A stretch of 64,000 nucleotides of DNA from positions 248,001 through 312,000 of the forward strand of contig JAHGAU010000010.1 of NCBI GenBank assembly GCA_019925105.1, read 5' to 3'. Shown here piece by piece: positions 11,210 to 22,394 of this stretch. Numbering within the stretch: position 1 is the stretch's first letter; the number at the start of each line of letters is the position of its first letter. Both the position numbers and the translations under genes were made by a program. The notes under the pieces were generated by a model. It was given only the letters and a program-made list of their open reading frames with translations, did no database searches and had not been told where the DNA came from. The stretch is from Niebla homalea (taxonomy: Eukaryota > Ascomycota > Lecanoromycetes > Lecanorales > Ramalinaceae).

Positions 11210-14200
11210 TCAAGAGTCGGAGTCTTCACCACCACTCTCGCCCCTGGACTTTCCTCGCGGTCGCGCCTTCAAGGCGTCTTTCCATATGTCGTTGGCGCGC
11301 TGGCGATCTATGTTTGGGAATACTAGGTCAAAGACGTCGGCATACCAGTTGGCAGGATGGCCGGAAATGCCTTCTTTGATATTCTGTAGGATACCATCAG
11401 CCCTTTGCCCATGAGAGGATATAATGAACTAAAGAAAAGGGGAAAACAAGGAAAGCAGGGCGTCTCACCTCGGGCAACTCCAACCAGTCACTCATGTTGT
11501 CCACTGGAAAGATGATCTTCGTCGCACCCGCTCTCCTTGCGGCCACGGTCTTCTCCCTCAACCCGCCGATCCGCAACACCTTCCCAGTGACAGTCAGTTC
11601 ACCTGTCATCGCGATCGTCGGGTCAAGCTCCCTGTCGAGCGCTAGACTCAACAAGCTTGTCGCCATGGTGATACCTGCAGAAGGCCCGTCCTTCTGGACA
11701 GCGCCTTCTGGGCAATGAAGATGCACCTTCGCCTTATCGAAAAATTTGTTGTCTGGGAAGAGGCGGGTGAGCGTCGACTTTGCGAATGAGTATGCAATCA
11801 GCGTGGATTCCTTCATGACAGATTTTAAGTTCCCCGTGCGCTCAAGCCCGGGCCGAGAGGAAGAGTTGAGGACGTTCTCGAGAATCGATTCCACATACAG
11901 GGCTGCGCCTCCCATTGAGGTCCAGGCTAAGCCCATAGCGACGCCCGGGGGTGTAGTCTCATAAAGACGGTCGGAGGTGAACACAGGGGGACCAACATAG
12001 TCTTTGAGATTGTCTCGAGAGATGGAGACGGAGACTCCAGGGGGGACTGACAGTGGTTTACGAGGGTTCGTAGTAGTCTCATCAGAGATGGTCTCAGGAT
12101 TCGTGTCCCTGACGTCGGAAGTGTCGCGATTGGACTGTTCGGCTGCGGCCTTGCCAGAGTCGGTGAGAGCTTTCTCTTCTGGGAAGGCTTCTTCCTCACC
12201 CAAGTCGCGGATTATGTTGAGGGCGGATTTGCGATACACTTTTTCGATTTGTTTCTTTAGGTTACGCACACCAGATTCGCGGCAATATTTGTTGATGAGT
12301 TCTTCGATGGCGTCTTTGGTAAGGGTGACAGCGGCTTCTTTGAGGCCAGACAGCTCCTTGGCTGCGGGGGCAAGGAAGCGGTCGGCGATGGCCATCTTTT
12401 CGTCCGCAACATAGCCAGAGAGTTGGATGAGTTCCATACGGTCGAGGAGGGGCCGTGGGATGGTGTCGGTCATGTTGGCGGTGCAGACGAAGAGGACTTT
12501 GGAAAGGTCAACGGGCACGTCCATATAGTGGTCAAGGAATGAATTGTTTTGTTCTGGGTCAAGGAGTTCAAGAAGCGCAGACGATGGGTCACCCTGATGT
12601 CCACGGCCAATCTTATCAACCTCATCAATCAAGATCAGCGGATTTTCGGTTTGGCATTTCTTCAATGCTTGAATGATCCTGCCTGGTAGAGCGCCGACGT
12701 AGGTCCGTCGATGACCTTTGATCTCAGCAACATCTGTGAGACCTCCGACACTGAAGCGGTAGTATTGGCGGTTCAATGCGCGAGCTATCGACTTCCCAAT
12801 ACTGGTCTTGCCTACTCCAGGAGGCCCAACAAAACACAGGATCTTCCCCTCAACGGTGCCTCGCAGTTTACCAACTGCAATGAACTCCAGGATACGATCT
12901 TTCACATCTTGAAGACCATGATGATCTTCGTCCAGGACCGTCATTGCATTCTTGATACCAAAGTTCTCAGCGCTTTGCTGGCCCCACGGTATCTGAGTCA
13001 GCCAGTCCAAGTAATTCCTTGTGACGTTGAATTCCGAAGCTGCTGGTTCCAGATGAGCGAGCTTGCTCAGCTCTTCATCAAAGGTCTTTTTAACCGCCTC
13101 AGGCATGGCAAGCTTGCTGGCCTTTTCTCTGAACTTCTCGACCATCTTCTCCTTACCATCGGACTCGATGCCCAACTCACGGCGGATTCCTTTCATTTGC
13201 TCCATGAGCCAGTACTCTCTTTGCCGCTTCTGGATCTTGCTTTCGACATCCTTCGATATCTTACTTTGCAACTGCGCGTTCATCAACTCCTTTTTGAGCA
13301 CCATTAATGCTTTCGACAGCCTCTCTTCTATATTCATAGTTTCCAATACATCTTGCAACTCTCGAACCTCCCCAGCGGAGACAGCAGCTGCAAAATCAGC
13401 CAGCTTGGCTGGATCCTCATGGACATTTCCAGTCGATTGAGTAAGGGTGAAAGTCGAAATCTGATCTCGGAATAGGTGATTCAGATTCGCAACTTCCCTG
13501 AAGACACTAACGATCTCACTTGTCACAGCTCGCATCAAGGGGCTGTTTTTGTCGTGCTTCTCCTCGACCATGTTGTCGACATTGACTAAACTGACCGGGT
13601 AGTCTTGAAGAAACGATGTAATCTCGTATGATGGCTGCTCAGGTGCCTGCGCAGTTGCACTTGACTCCTCGAAGCTTGCTACCACATCGCCGCCTTTCTC
13701 AGAGAGACCATGCGGATCCTTCGCACCTCCTTCTGCCGGTTTCTCGGCCTCAATGACTGACGGGCCAGCATTTGCAGTTTTGGGAGGAATAAGCTTGGAT
13801 ATCTTTATCCTTCGGTGAGGGTAGAGGACGACGGTCAGGCTTTCTGACTCGCCCATGACTGGAAATGCGCTCGTAATCTGTGCAAACACTCCGACGTCAT
13901 GAACATCGTTCATGGACTCTATAATGTCTTTATCTGAATCTTCATCCTTGAACAAGAATGCGCCGACATAGGGTTGGCCTCGCTTCAACATCTCTTGGAT
14001 TGCTGCTGTGACATTTGGGTCCCGAACAGTGATAGCTTTGTAGAAACCAGGGAACAGAGGACGCTTAGCTATGGGGATAGCCATGACCTGTGGGTAGATC
14101 TCGGGTATGGAGGGCTTCTGAATGGCCTTCTCATTCGATGCTTTTCGCCCACCTCTACGGCCCCCATCTCCACCGCCAGCCCCTGACTCCCCACCTACTC

Positions 14201-14606
14201 CTGATGTACTGCTGCCTTTCGTATCAGTAGCAGATGGAGGGGAAGCCTCGGGAGCTTTCCTCGCTTCGGCCACATCTTCACTCTGCTTTTCTATTTGCGC
14301 CTGTTCCTTCGCTTTGTCTCCACCAAGGTCACTTTCTTGCTGTGGTATTGGATCTGGAACTTCATCTGGAATTCGATCTTTCCGGCGAGGTGGCGAAGTT
14401 GTGAGTGGTCTCGATAGGATGGGGAGTCGCGGCGAGCGAGAGCGCAGCTGAGGAATGGATGTGGAAGGGGGGAAACTAGAGGGGTTTGAATAATATTGAC
14501 ATTGTCGAGGTCTTATGGTCGTGGCTTTGTTGCGTATGAATGTACGGGGTACGTGGCGCAGGGCTGACCTCCATGGCAGAATTTGATTATAAACCATACT
14601 CTGCAA
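11210..14606 (-). CDS. PIM1: Mitochondrial ATP-dependent Lon protease
   Basis: Two exons, 14606-11469 and 11383-11210, give 1103 residues, the usual length of fungal PIM1. The 85-bp intron (11384-11468) is needed: reading through yields a false tail, whereas the second exon restores a tryptophan-containing Lon C terminus (HPANWYADVFDLVFP) and an acidic end. An Arg/Ser-rich, acid-poor N terminus looks like a mitochondrial presequence, followed by a disordered Gly/Pro region. The LON substrate-binding domain starts near 175; Walker A is GPPGVGKTS at about 592; Walker B is LILIDEVDKIG; the protease dyad is Ser in KDGPSAG (about 976) and Lys in GGLREKT (about 1018). Both dyad residues are present, so it should be active. 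PIM1 degrades misfolded matrix proteins and supports mtDNA maintenance. It shares a 361-bp promoter region with GDI1. Confidence 0.96.
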
Positions 14607-14967
14607 ATGGGGCGAATGCTGAGGAGACGAGTCTTCCTATATCTGCCTTGACATCGGAGATGGTAATGTAAAGAGCTCTATATAGCCGTCACTTGGACTG
14701 TGTTCTGCAGGTATAAAGAACACTAGGGCGTGTGAAAGCCCTCTTATAGTTGAAAAATGTCTCTGGATGACCACGCTAGTGAGACCCCTGTCTCCGCATC
14801 CCGCAGTTCTGCCGACTCCGCATCCCATTGTCACCCGCTCGAGGGGCTCGCCGCAAACTGGAGCTGTGGTTGCAATCCTTCGACATTGCTATCACATATC
14901 GCTCGTCTTTTTGCATCCAGACAATATATTGTACTTTTGAATCCGGGCCTTTGCACCCGTAGCTACC
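14607..14967. promoter_or_regulatory. Shared divergent promoter region PIM1/GDI1
   Basis: 361 bp separate the two start codons, which point away from each other, so both core promoters and 5' UTRs must lie here. I recognise no certain factor site. The role follows from gene arrangement only. Confidence 0.5.
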
Positions 14968-16754
14968 ATGGACGAGATTGCCCCTGAATATGACGTCGTT
15001 GTACTTGGGACTGGTACTCTAGGAAAGCCCCTGCCAGATAAGTTGCTAGACTAACATTGTCCAGGTCTCACAGAATGCGTTTTATCAGGGTATCTCGCTA
15101 TTTCGAAGCTCCAAATGTCATCGCGCTGATTGCTTTCGTTTAGTGTGATGAGCGTGAAGGGAAAGAAAGTCTTACACATAGATCGAAACGATCACTATGG
15201 GGGGTCAGCATACCCGTATTGGGCATAGAAAGCTACTGGCTGATCGAAAACACAGAGACGCTGCCTCCATCAACATAGAATCAGTATGTCCTTCAAACAA
15301 GTATCAGCCCAGCTGCTCGCTCACATACGGTAGCTTTTCAAGAAGTATGGCAACTACACACAAGGCTCAGAGCCATGGAAGAAATACGGTCGCGTCAATG
15401 ACTGGAACATCGATCTCGTTCCTAAGCTACTCATGTCCAACGGGGAGCTTACCAACATCCTGGTCTCCACCGATGTCACAAGATACCTCGAATTCAAGCA
15501 GATAGCGGGAAGCTACGTACAGCAAGGTAATGGCACAAGGGCGACCGTAGCCAAGGTACCGTCAGATGCTTCTGAGGCTCTTCGATCACCTTTGATGGGT
15601 CTTTTCGAAAAAGGAGAGCCAAGAAGTTCCTGGAGTGGGTGGGGGCTTTCAAGGAAGATGATCCAGCTACGTACAATGGTGGGTAAATTACAATGCTTCA
15701 GGGGGTAATGGGCGCCCAGCTAAAGTATAGACAGGCCTTGATCTCAACAGGATATCCATGAGGGAAGTCTATGAAAAGTTCGGACTCGAAGCAACGACAC
15801 GGGACTTCATCGGGCACTCAATGGCTCTCTATCAAACAGATGAATACATCAACGAGAAGGGTGCAGCCAAGGAGACCGTCCAGAGAATAAGGCTTTACGT
15901 CAATTCGATGGCACGGTACGGCAAATCACCTTACATTTATCCACTCTACGGCCTAGGCGAGCTGCCACAAGGATTTGCTCGTCTTTCAGCCATTTACGGC
16001 GGGACGTACATGCTCAATACTAACATAGATGAGATCTCCTACGATGGCAACGAGGTCGCAGCCATAAAAGCAACCATGAAGGAGCGAAGCGACGATGCCG
16101 ACGGAATGAAATTCGAGACCAAGACCAAGACCATCATTGGTGATCCATCATACTTCCCTGGAAAGGTCCATATCGTCGGCCACCTTCTGAAAGCAATCTG
16201 CATCCTCACTCACCCTGTGCCAAACACTGATAATAGCGATTCTGCTCAGTTGATTATCCCACAATCCCAGGTTGGGCGGAAGCATGGTAGATCCCCACTG
16301 GCCCTCTATTTCGTTTCTATTGTCCATGTGACTAAGCTCGCCGAACCAGACATATACATCGCGATCGTCTCCTCAGCCCACAACGTCTGTCCCAAGGGCT
16401 ACTACATAGCCATTGTCTCCACCATTGCCGAAGGCTCCGCAAATCATCACCTCGAACTTCAACCAGGCTTTGACCGGCTAGGCAAGATCGAGGAAAGATT
16501 CATGGGTCCCGCGATACCACTCTATGAACCACTGGAGAGTGGCAACAGGGACAGGATTTTCATTTCCAAGAGTTATGATGCTACGAGCCACTTTGAAACC
16601 ACGACGGGTAGGCCTTTGTATTCTCATAATCTAATATCCCACAGATGGTTGCTGACATGCTACAGATGACGTCAAGAACATATATCTTAGAGCCGCCGGT
16701 GAGGAATTAGTAGTTGACGGTCTCAGGGGCGAAAACCTTGTGGCGCAAGAATGA
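14968..16754 (+). CDS. GDI1: Rab GDP-dissociation inhibitor, with a one-base frameshift
   Basis: Exons: 14968-15013, 15065-15089, 15144-15203, 15256-15283, 15334-15678, 15735-16286, 16350-16607, 16666-16754. Spliced, it matches Rab GDI throughout: YDVVVLGTG, LTECVLSG, KKVLHIDRNDHYGG, NGELTNILVSTDVTRYLEFK, SPYIYPLYGLGELPQGFARL, SYDATSHFETTTDD. Expected length about 467 residues. In exon 5 the run GAAAAAGG (poly-A 15608-15612) is one base short: a sixth A would read FEK-RRAKKFLEW and continue in frame to exon 6. As written the frame breaks there. GDI extracts prenylated Rab GTPases from membranes and is essential in yeast. The other seven exons, all splice sites and the codons after the break are intact, so a sequencing or assembly error is more likely than a true pseudogene. 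The donor at 15204 (GTCAGC) is weak. Confidence 0.9.
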
Positions 16755-17604
16755 AGGAGTTTGTATATGTAGGTTTGGGTGAGGCCTATGGTAGGAGTAA
16801 TAGCATGCTGAGATGATATTCCAACACATCAAGCACTCGGATCACCACAGTGTTGTCTCGATCATGTCCGTGCACAGTGCATCCACTCCTTATCCGGAAG
16901 AGTAATACTCAAAACCACCCATTGCCAAAACAGGTAATTTCAACCTTCTGAGCGCTTTCCAAGACCAGCCAAGTCTTCTGGGTCTTCTTCTTTCTGAAGA
17001 CCGAGATCTTGTTCTCATTCATCACTTCGCATAAAAACGACTTACGTGATGCTAAAGTATACTAACTGAGCCGCCGTGTGGAAAAGGTAAGCTGATGCTC
17101 CATCATCTAATCGAGATGACTTGCATCACTGCAATATTTCTCACTACGAAAGCGAACTATTGAAGGTCCCAAGCGTTCACGTGGCGATCGAAACTTGAAA
17201 TCAAACGCCTGTGCGTAGTACGGATAACACAGCTAATCGACGCCTCCAGCAATTCGATGAGGATTCACTCTCTTCCAGTCCCTGTCATCTAATCAACCAA
17301 TATAGCCTCACCAGAATTGACAAATACAAGTTCAGCCTTAAGGAATTATTATTATCCTCTTTTGGGACAGATCAAGGATTCTCTCTTACGATCAAAGAGA
17401 CGTATCCAACAATTTCTTTTGCCCTTACAAAAGGTCTTCGTAACCTTGTGCTATCAATATCATACCATTCGCCATTCTCTTCGAAAAGCCTTGTGATCAA
17501 GGCAACACTGACTCAAGCCACTCAGACCTCATGGTCTTTGATGCACTTCCTTAAGTAGTAGTCGAACAACAATGCAATAGGAAACATTGCTTCGCCCTGA
17601 GATC
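16755..17604. other. Intergenic
   Basis: 850 bp. An open frame at 17211-17558 has no recognisable domain and is probably chance. It holds the GDI1 3' flank and the BTB-like gene's 5' flank. Confidence 0.45.
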
Positions 17605-18513
17605 ATGAAGGCTGAGAGCTGTGAAAACAGTCGAGGACCCCTCGGACGTTTCATTCCATCCGTGGAGACTCATCGTTCCCAGCCCGTTCGTTCATCAAAA
17701 CCTCGATACCACGGCCTTTCCGAACCTCACGAGACCCTGCGTCATCTTGAGGAACCTGGGTACAGTGACATCTTCTACTTCAAGCCTTGCAGACCAATGC
17801 TAAGTTTTGTGGGTTCAAGGGACCTTACGCTCATAAAAGTCTTCTACGACCGGGGACGAAGATCACACTCAGTCTCCAGGAAAAGGGTCGATGAGCTTTT
17901 CCCAGACACCGATATTTTCAGGTCGACATGCGGACTTACCTCTTTCTCATTGAATGATCTGGAAAGCCAGAGCTTCCAAATAATCAAGTCCTGGCTCCAG
18001 GATGGCCATCCCGAGCCGCTTTCAGACAATGACCACAAGGCTAAGCAACAATTGATGTGGTATCTCAATCTATATGTCCATCTCCCAAGATTGAAGATGG
18101 CCACAGTGCAAAATCGGATTATCGATGTTGTCACGGCGAGGGAGACTTGCCATGAGGGTTGGTTTGACCAGATGCTGGTGTCTAAGGTCTACAGTACGAC
18201 TAAACCAGAAGACGGACTTAGACGGTTTCTCGTTGACAATTTTGTCTACAAAAGCTCTAAGCAGGCCCAGAACGACCCGACTGCCAGGCTCTATTGGGCG
18301 AAGCACCGGAGCAAATGCCTCCTAGAAAATCTCGCGAAGAATAACGAGCAATTTGTGGTTGACTGCTACGATCTAGTAGCGAGCAAGAGGGCCGTCGATC
18401 CTTACACTCGTGCCGGTTGCTTCTACCATGATCATTTGCCGGGCATTAAGTGCTATCGAGCCACAGAACAGAGCTTGAAGAGAAAGCGAGGAAATGCAAG
18501 GGAGGATTGCTAG
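17605..18513 (+). CDS. BTB/POZ-like fungal protein of unknown role
   Basis: One exon, 302 residues from the first in-frame ATG at 17605. The middle follows the layout of short fungal BTB/POZ proteins: an N-terminal strand region (LTLIKVFYDRG), SFQIIKSWLQDG, then LMWYLNLYVHLPRLKMATVQ and NRIIDVVTA, which correspond to the helices ending in the typical leucine-rich 'position in the tree of helices' segment and the paired aid/iid helix. The starting strand is weak, so the BTB call is moderate. The C terminus is basic (LKRKRGNAR). Fungal proteins of this type are numerous and mostly unstudied; some BTB proteins act as adaptors for cullin-3 ligases, but nothing here shows that. No transmembrane segment or signal peptide. 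Confidence 0.6.
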   Translation: MKAESCENSRGPLGRFIPSVETHRSQPVRSSKPRYHGLSEPHETLRHLEEPGYSDIFYFKPCRPMLSFVGSRDLTLIKVFYDRGRRSHSVSRKRVDELFPDTDIFRSTCGLTSFSLNDLESQSFQIIKSWLQDGHPEPLSDNDHKAKQQLMWYLNLYVHLPRLKMATVQNRIIDVVTARETCHEGWFDQMLVSKVYSTTKPEDGLRRFLVDNFVYKSSKQAQNDPTARLYWAKHRSKCLLENLAKNNEQFVVDCYDLVASKRAVDPYTRAGCFYHDHLPGIKCYRATEQSLKRKRGNAREDC

Positions 18514-18926
18514 AGAATGAGCTATGACTGAACAACGATGTCAGCAGTGACCATTGTCAAGATCGGGCGATCGACGCGAAGTTGAAGGGTGTGATATTTC
18601 TCTGCAAATTCAATCCGATCTTCGAGCGTGGCGATCTACACAGTGGTCTGATATGGATAACTCACCATTGTGAGTCATCGAGCCCGGAGAAGCGTCACTC
18701 AATATCTCATTCAGCTATCACTCCCCCATTCATGATGTTTCACTTCATATCGTCTAGCCTTCCACAACACGCTCGCTATGCAATGACGAGCATCACAAAA
18801 TCTTCAAATGAATGCAGACATGAACAACATCTATAGTCAACATAGCATTACAATAACGATTGAGTATTTTAACGCACTATTATATTATGTCATTGACATG
18901 TACTTCAGCGGTTTGTATTGATTCTG
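18514..18926. other. Intergenic, convergent gap
   Basis: 413 bp between two stop codons. Nothing recognised; it should hold both 3' UTRs. Confidence 0.4.
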
Positions 18927-20351
18927 CTACCCCCCAGTACCTTTCTCCTCGATTCTCACCATAGTAGCCACAGATTCGGAGCTCTTACTCCGCGGCAGTT
19001 TGGGATCATCCGCTTTCCCAGTTCCTGCATCTATGGGATTTGATTGACCTAGGCCCCTTTGATCTGTGCTCTCTGTGGGACTATCATCGATCTGGATTAG
19101 TGGAGGCAGGCCATCATCCTTACGCGGTGACGTTGGCGCTGCCTCCCTACTCGGCTCACCCGACCCTGATCTCGCCATCGGATCCACCAACCCAGTCCTC
19201 TGCTCATCCTTGACGGGCGACCTATCTCCCTTGTCATCCTCATCACCCTCATGTATCGTCCCAACAGCACTCCCCACACTCGGGGTAGCCTTATGCCTCC
19301 TCTGCGTCGCGCCTGGCCCCCCGACCCCAACTTGATCATCCTCACCCCCTCCGCTCCTACTCTTTTTCTCCGGACTCCTACTCCTCTCCCTCCTCACCTC
19401 CTCTTCCTCCTCCGCCTCCAATCCGGCGTCATCCTCCCCCATCGCCTCCCTGGGAATCGTATAATTCTCCACCGGGATCAAATCATAAACATCACACACC
19501 GTCTTGAACAAACAATACAACCCTTCCCTCCCCTCGACCTCCCAAAAGACCCCTCGATGCTGAAACCACGCGTGCGCAAAGATCCGATACACCCTCCTCA
19601 TAATATTTGTCAACTGCCTCACCCCCGCATTCCCCTCCCCCAACGTCAATCTGCTGGGGAAGTGCTTCTGGCTGGTGAGGATGTACGCCGCCCAGTCGAG
19701 GGTATGGCAGGAATAATCGATGGCGCAGCACGGCTTCGGGGGTTCGTGCACCGCGCAGAGGTACTGCCACTCGGACGCGCGCATCTCCGGGCAGGTGGAG
19801 GCCGAGCAGGGCGGGGATTCGCGGAAGAAGGAGACGAGCAGGTCGTTGGCGCGGAGGACGAGGAAGCGGGTGAGTTCGTAGAGCCAGAGGTGGCGGTCGA
19901 TGCTGGCGGCCGGGGGGTTGGCGAGGAGGCGGGCCGTGCTGAGGTTGATGGGCTGGGTGGTGTGGGAGGAGGAGGGGGACCGGGTGTGCAGGGTGTGGAG
20001 GTCCTTGAGGTGTTCTTGTAGCGCGAAGGGGGAGTCGAGCTAAGCGGGTGTGTGTAAGCTTGATTGGGGAGATGTTGCGAAGGGGGGAGGAAAAGGGGGC
20101 ACAGGGGGGCCAAGACGGACTTCACTTAGGGGTATCATTGGGGTGCCGGATGCCATGTCCGCGGCTTTAGTACCAGGACGGATACGTCGTAACGGTTGGG
20201 AGGCTATGGGTGGTGATTCAGGGGTGTCTGGATTGGAGGATGCAGCCATTCCGGGCGATTTGGGAGGGAGTTGGACTTCTGGGAATGGTGGTGGGCTGGG
20301 CAGACGTGGCGAGATGGCTGGCGATGAGGCGCCCATGGCTACAGCTGCCAT
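18927..20351 (-). CDS. mob3: MOB family protein of the phocein class (STRIPAK subunit)
   Basis: Model: exon 1 20351-20121, exon 2 20039-18927, 447 residues. The MOB core is clear: CPEMRASEWQYLCAVHEPPK followed by DYSCHTLDWAAYI and, further on, RIFAHAWFQHRGVFWEVEG and FKTVCDVYDLIP. The two cysteines of the first block and the two histidines of RIFAHAWFQH are the expected zinc ligands. The N terminus (IRPGTKAADMASG, then LDSPFALQEHLKDLH) is typical of fungal phocein homologues, known as MOB3 in Sordaria, where it is part of the STRIPAK complex with striatin and PP2A and is needed for hyphal fusion and fruiting bodies. The C-terminal third is a disordered, acidic, Ser-rich tail. The intron donor (GTCCGT at 20120) is weak but is the choice that keeps frame and matches the family junction. 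It is divergent from ZNG1. Confidence 0.85.
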
Positions 20352-20545
20352 TGGGGAATTTGGAGTCGCTTGATATGCACTGTAAAGGAAGGACGGTGAT
20401 AGGAAGAGCTGGGCGCAAATCCTGTAGAGCTGGAGAAGGGGTGGGCGGAAGTCATTCCGCTTCGATTTCCATTCTCTATGGGGTAATCAGGCTTCCTCTT
20501 GCACTGATACCACCACCTCGTTCATCACTGTTCAGGGTGGCCAGT
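20352..20545. promoter_or_regulatory. Short divergent promoter region mob3/ZNG1
   Basis: Only 194 bp lie between the two divergent start codons, so core promoter elements are shared or overlap. No certain motif. The plus-strand frame is open upstream of the ZNG1 ATG to 20210, across the mob3 exon, without family similarity. Confidence 0.5.
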
Positions 20546-21971
20546 ATGGATTTCAATCAAGATGAACCTCCCGACCTTGTCGATACCGATGCGCCGAACC
20601 CTCAATCCAATCCACCTCCCGCGCCGGATCCTACAGCTACGCAAATGCAAGACCTCAGCATCTCCAAAGTCCCCCTCACGATCATTACGGGTTCACTCCC
20701 TTTCTCACTCTTCCCTTTGGAACAGATGTCTCTGATGCTCATCTCCCAGGTTACCTTGGCTCCGGCAAAACCACCCTTGTCAATTACATCCTCCGTGCCC
20801 AACATGGCAAGAAGATTGCAGTCATATTGAACGGCTGGTACCCTCCTCTATCCCCTCGACCCCACCTTCACTTTTCATTTGCCATATCAGTCCTCGCTTA
20901 GACACTTCTGACATGGGCGCAGAATTTGGCAACACCGCCGACATTGAGCAGTCGCTTTCCATCTCCAATTCCGATTCTACCACTTCAACACCAGACTTCC
21001 TTAGCCTTGCCAACGGCTGCATATGCTGCTCCGTCAAAGACGCTGGCGTAGCCGCCATTGAGGAATTGATGGCTCGGCATGCCTCATCCTCCTTGGACGG
21101 CAAACCATTCGATTACATCATTCTCGAGACGTCTGGCCTAGCAGACCCCGGGAACCTGGTCCCGCTATTTTGGGTAGACGAGGGACTAGGAAGTGGGCTG
21201 TACCTGGACGGTGTGGTCACATTGGCGGATGCGGCTAATTTGCTGCGGAGTCTAGAGGAGCCGAGCAATGATGAAAAAGCCATTCCCACCACAAATGTGG
21301 CCGGTCAGTCGGCCAAGGGAGAGGAACCAGATGGAAGTGAGAGACAGATCAAGCATACCCACGAAACGGTAGCACACCGCCAGCTTGCCACCGCGGACGT
21401 CATTGTCCTGAACAAATGCGATACCGTCCCCTCCGGTGAGGACCTCGCAGGAATAGAAGCGCGCGTCCGCAGTATCAACGGACTGGCGAAGATTCATCGG
21501 ACAGCATTTTCCCAGATACCGCAACTGGAAAGCTTTCTGTTAGACCTGCACGCCTATGAAGGGTTTGATGCTACAGACATCGCAGCGCGGAATACTGAAT
21601 CGGGGCATGGTCACTTAGATCCGACAATCGGAACAGTCACTCTTATGTTGCCGGCTCCTTTGGACTGCGGGCGGCTGGAAAAGTTGGAATACTGGTTGAG
21701 AGCGCTGCTCTGGGAAGGATTGTTGCTGGAGCGGCCGGAGAAGGGTAAAATGAAGGATTTCGAGGTGCATAGGACAAAAGGGAGAGTGTTGACGGTAGAA
21801 GGCAAAAACAAGATTGTGCAGGGTGTCCGGGAGGTGTTTGAGTTTGTGGACGATGATAGTAGCAATACATCGGGGTGGGGGAAACTGGTGTTCATCGGGA
21901 GAGGATTGATTGGGGAAGAGATGGAGGAGAGCTTGACGGAGTTCTTGATCGCGACTGATGATGTGATGTAA
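20546..21971 (+). CDS. ZNG1: COG0523/CobW-type zinc GTPase (ZNG1-like metallochaperone)
   Basis: Exons 20546-20690, 20750-20833, 20923-21971; 425 residues. Motifs in order: Walker A TGYLGSGKTTL (about 48), ILNEFG (about 76), the metal-binding CxCC in NGCICCSVKD, the Walker B-like ETSGLADP, the guanine motif VLNKCD, then a CobW C-terminal domain (TVTLMLPAPLDC). Eukaryotic ZNG1 transfers zinc to methionine aminopeptidase 1 using GTP; this role is inferred from the family. Intron 2 appears to start with GC (GCTGGT at 20834) rather than GT: only this junction gives the conserved ILN-EFG, and reading on meets a stop. The donor is poor even for a GC-AG intron. Start chosen at MDFNQDEPPD, the first methionine before a typical disordered leader. 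No His-rich metal loop longer than usual. Confidence 0.92.
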
Positions 21972-22394
21972 GAGGCTCGGAGGACAATCTTGGTCAATAC
22001 ATGAATGATGAAGTGTCCTAATCCTCTGATCGGAGTGTACGCCCCCCTACGCAGTGAGATATACTAGTAGCCGAGATGAGAAGCCTACGAGGTTGTGTGG
22101 TGGTTCTTGTCAACGTAGGACCAACGGCATACGGGAACGAAAAGGGGCATAATAGGGGGAAGATCAATGCCCTAAAGCTAAGACCCTCCCATCTTGCTCA
22201 GCCGGGTAGAGCAAGTGAGAAGAGTTGCAGTAACTCAGCGCAGGTAGCTGTGTCATTGCGTAGACCCAAAGCTCAGCAACAGCTTGAACTCATACTTCAC
22301 CTATTCCACCCTTTACTGCACCCTACGCGACGTGATCACTCATTGCTAGTTCTTGCTTCTTACCCCCAAATATCCCCATCCGCTCAGCACCAAG
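21972..22394. other. Intergenic, ZNG1 to PUP2
   Basis: 423 bp carrying the ZNG1 3' UTR and PUP2 promoter. I looked for and did not find a proteasome-associated control element of the yeast GGTGGCAAA type. Confidence 0.4.
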
